Origin: Steroidobacteraceae bacterium
Lineage (GTDB): Bacteria > Pseudomonadota > Gammaproteobacteria > Steroidobacterales > Steroidobacteraceae
Direction of reading: 5' to 3'
Length of the DNA stretch: 7,688 nucleotides
NCBI GenBank assembly: GCA_025927665.1
Contig: JAICKZ010000157.1
Span: forward strand, 1-7,688
Shown here: positions 6,733 through 7,688 of the stretch, piece after piece
Layout: the number at the start of each line of letters is the position of its first letter
Numbering within the stretch: the stretch's first letter is position 1
Notes under the pieces: generated by a model
Seen by the model: only the letters and a program-made list of their open reading frames with translations
What the model was told of the DNA's origin: nothing
Database searches by the model: none
Position numbers and translations under genes: made by a program

Positions 6733-7344
6733 TTACTTCATTAACATTTTTTTAGCCACAATCTTAATTTCATTTTTCCAGTCATCCACACGACCGGTAA
6801 ATTCTCCGAAATAGAACATACGCACAAACTGAATTAAAAACCCAGCGAAAGCCGCCACCATTACATGCGAGGAGATTTTGCTATGAACCACTTTTTCGCG
6901 CTGACCTTGCTCAAGAAGACGATGGATTTGTTTAAGAATCGATTTTCTACGAACGGTGAGCGAAACGTGTGGCCAAAACTCACGTAGATGATCTTGCACA
7001 AAAATAAATGTCTCGGGGTTTTCATTCAGAATTTCAAAAAATTTATTTAAAATTGATTCTAGATTTTTCTCAAATGAATACTCTGATCGATCGGTCGATG
7101 CAAACGCATCGGCGTAGTAAAGATAACAGCGTTCAAATAAATACAACGCCAAAGCTTCTTTTGATTTAAAAAATTTAAATAAAGCTGGATTCGAATAACC
7201 AGCTTCCTTGCCAATAGCTCGAATATTGGTCGCATTGAATCCATCGCGAACAAAAAGTTTGAGCGCCGCCTTAAGTATCGCCCGCTTTGAAGGAGGATCA
7301 TCAACAAAAATAAAAAAATCTTTATGTATATAGTTCACAACCAA
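6733..7344 (-). CDS. TetR/AcrR-family transcriptional repressor
   Basis: Up to 203 residues, a normal TetR length. Seen: helix 1 SKRAILKAALKLFVRDGF, then the helix-turn-helix at about residues 38-63 (ATNIRAIGKEAGYSNPALFKFFKSK) with the standard ALFKFFKSKEAL recognition-helix exit, and a divergent all-helical ligand domain after residue 70. Start: there is no ATG in frame. An in-frame TAA at 7350-7348 leaves only TTG (7344), GTG (7338) or a rarer codon, with no ribosome site in front. Known: such proteins bind palindromes as dimers and release on binding a small ligand. Two near-identical 16-bp palindromes, one directly before this gene and one before the SDR-membrane gene downstream, imply autorepression and control of that gene. 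The gene is clearly AT-richer than the beta-CASP and Tat-protein genes, consistent with acquisition from elsewhere. The ligand is unknown. Confidence 0.92.
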   Translation of the reverse strand: MVVNYIHKDFFIFVDDPPSKRAILKAALKLFVRDGFNATNIRAIGKEAGYSNPALFKFFKSKEALALYLFERCYLYYADAFASTDRSEYSFEKNLESILNKFFEILNENPETFIFVQDHLREFWPHVSLTVRRKSILKQIHRLLEQGQREKVVHSKISSHVMVAAFAGFLIQFVRMFYFGEFTGRVDDWKNEIKIVAKKMLMK

Positions 7345-7372
7345 AGGTTAGCATATGCTAACTAAAAATCAA
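7345..7372 (-). promoter_or_regulatory. Putative tetR promoter overlapping its operator
   Basis: On the minus strand TTGATT (7372-7367) is a fair -35 box; 16 bases on, TAACCT (7350-7345) is a poor -10 box formed partly by the operator. Transcription would then begin at about 7338, the position of the candidate GTG start, which would make a leaderless message. Only box matching supports this. Confidence 0.35.
7347..7362. promoter_or_regulatory. Predicted TetR operator O2 in front of tetR
   Basis: GTTAGCATATGCTAAC is a perfect 16-bp palindrome ending two bases before the TTG candidate start of tetR. It differs from O1 (6700-6715) at one central base only. Its position over the presumed promoter predicts tight autorepression. 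The same sequence twice in front of two adjacent genes is very unlikely by chance. Confidence 0.85.
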
Positions 7373-7418
7373 GATGTTTTATTGGAATACAGTTTCGAAG
7401 ATGCAGAGGAAAAGAATG

Positions 7419-7441
7419 CTTCAACAGGTTCAGCATGAACG
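7419..7441. repeat. Degenerate copy of a dispersed intergenic palindromic repeat
   Basis: The segment CTTCAACAGGTTCAGCATGAACG (given here as CTTCAACAGG, TTCAGCATGA, ACG) resembles the widespread bacterial intergenic element of the type TTCGACAGGCTCAGC-TGAACG, found in many copies in several proteobacterial genomes. It contains the small inverted repeat GTTCA-GCA-TGAAC. Only one copy is visible here. The match is from memory of the pattern, not from a search. Confidence 0.4.
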
Positions 7442-7529
7442 AAAGGCAGAGAGATTAGTGGCTGCATCGATACTGTTGTAGATCAAGCATCTATGTAAAG
7501 CCGTTCACTTCATACTCTCTTGACGAGCG

Positions 7530-7688
7530 TGTTAGGTTCACATAATTTGTGAAACTCCCGACTTCGCCTGACAGTTCATCTTAAAGTTGATGCACTAGTC
7601 AGGAGTAGATATGAATCGAGAAGCTGAACACGATATTCGTCGAAAAACCAAAGTTTTGGAACATGCCAAGCAATCAGAAAATGTAAGC
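7530..7688 (+). mobile_element. Left end of an IS481-like insertion sequence, cut by the window edge
   Basis: A transposase start at 7611 is preceded by ~80 bases of non-coding sequence. The left terminus is probably near TGTTAGGTTCACA at 7530, because ends of this family often begin with TGT; the exact edge cannot be fixed without the right inverted repeat. A short inverted repeat TTCACA-TAATT-TGTGAA lies at 7537-7553. Extent is inferred. Confidence 0.45.
7611..7688 (+). CDS. IS481-like transposase, first 26 codons only
   Basis: The ATG at 7611 has an excellent ribosome site AGGAG at 7601-7605, and the frame is open to the window edge. The visible N-terminus, MNREAEHDIRRKTKVLEHA followed by KQSENVS, is the beginning of the helix-turn-helix region (short basic helix, then the 'K-L/V-L-x-HA' helix and 'NVS') of IS481/IS3-type DDE transposases, which cut and join the ends of their own insertion sequence. 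The catalytic core lies outside the window, so whether the element is intact cannot be judged. Confidence 0.75.
   Translation, partial: MNREAEHDIRRKTKVLEHAKQSENVS

Noticed and set aside
7374..7481. 35-codon frame diverging from tetR across operator O2
   Set aside because: It runs through the dispersed repeat, has no good ribosome site, and its product (MFYWNTVSKMQRKRML…) is not recognisable; an open frame of this length is expected by chance.
1..7688. CRISPR array, tRNA, rRNA or riboswitch
   Set aside because: No spaced direct repeats, no tRNA T-arm/acceptor pairing and no rRNA-like blocks were found; the only tandem repeat is the coding serine tract.

Overview
The window reads as a chromosomal accessory region of a Gram-negative bacterium, most likely a gammaproteobacterium. 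The clues are a lipobox lipoprotein with a very long polyserine linker (a style common in Cellvibrio-like bacteria), a twin-arginine (Tat) secreted protein, and a LOG-family enzyme next to a beta-CASP ribonuclease-type protein. The genus is inference; there is no rRNA or tRNA in the window to fix it.

Left part (1-2089, + strand): the 3' part of a LOG-family nucleotide phosphoribohydrolase, then a complete metallo-beta-lactamase/beta-CASP protein with all its metal motifs. Middle part (about 2090-4936, + strand): a two-gene cassette. The first gene encodes an outer-membrane-type lipoprotein with a signal peptide, an 87-residue serine tract, an Ig-like domain and a fibronectin III-like domain. 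Thirteen bases later comes a Tat-exported protein of unknown function. A strong hairpin follows the second stop codon. Both products should act outside the cytoplasm, and the spacing suggests one transcript.

Immediately after this cassette (4937-5088) is the most telling piece of the window: a frameshifted remnant of the last ~50 codons of a second, diverged copy of the beta-CASP gene, ending at the equivalent stop codon. The cassette therefore sits between an intact beta-CASP gene and the decayed tail of a homologue, as if it had entered by recombination at, or next to, a duplicated copy of that gene.

Right part (5166-7362, - strand): a TetR-family repressor gene followed by a gene for an unusual two-part protein, an atypical SDR/NAD(P)-binding domain fused to a multi-pass membrane domain. 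Each gene is preceded by an almost identical 16-bp palindrome (GTTAGCAT-A/T-TGCTAAC type), so the repressor very probably controls both itself and the fusion gene. The tetR gene is visibly AT-richer than the left half of the window. Beyond it lie a degenerate copy of a short dispersed repeat and, at the right edge, the start of an IS481-like transposase gene, which agrees with an accessory, mobile neighbourhood.
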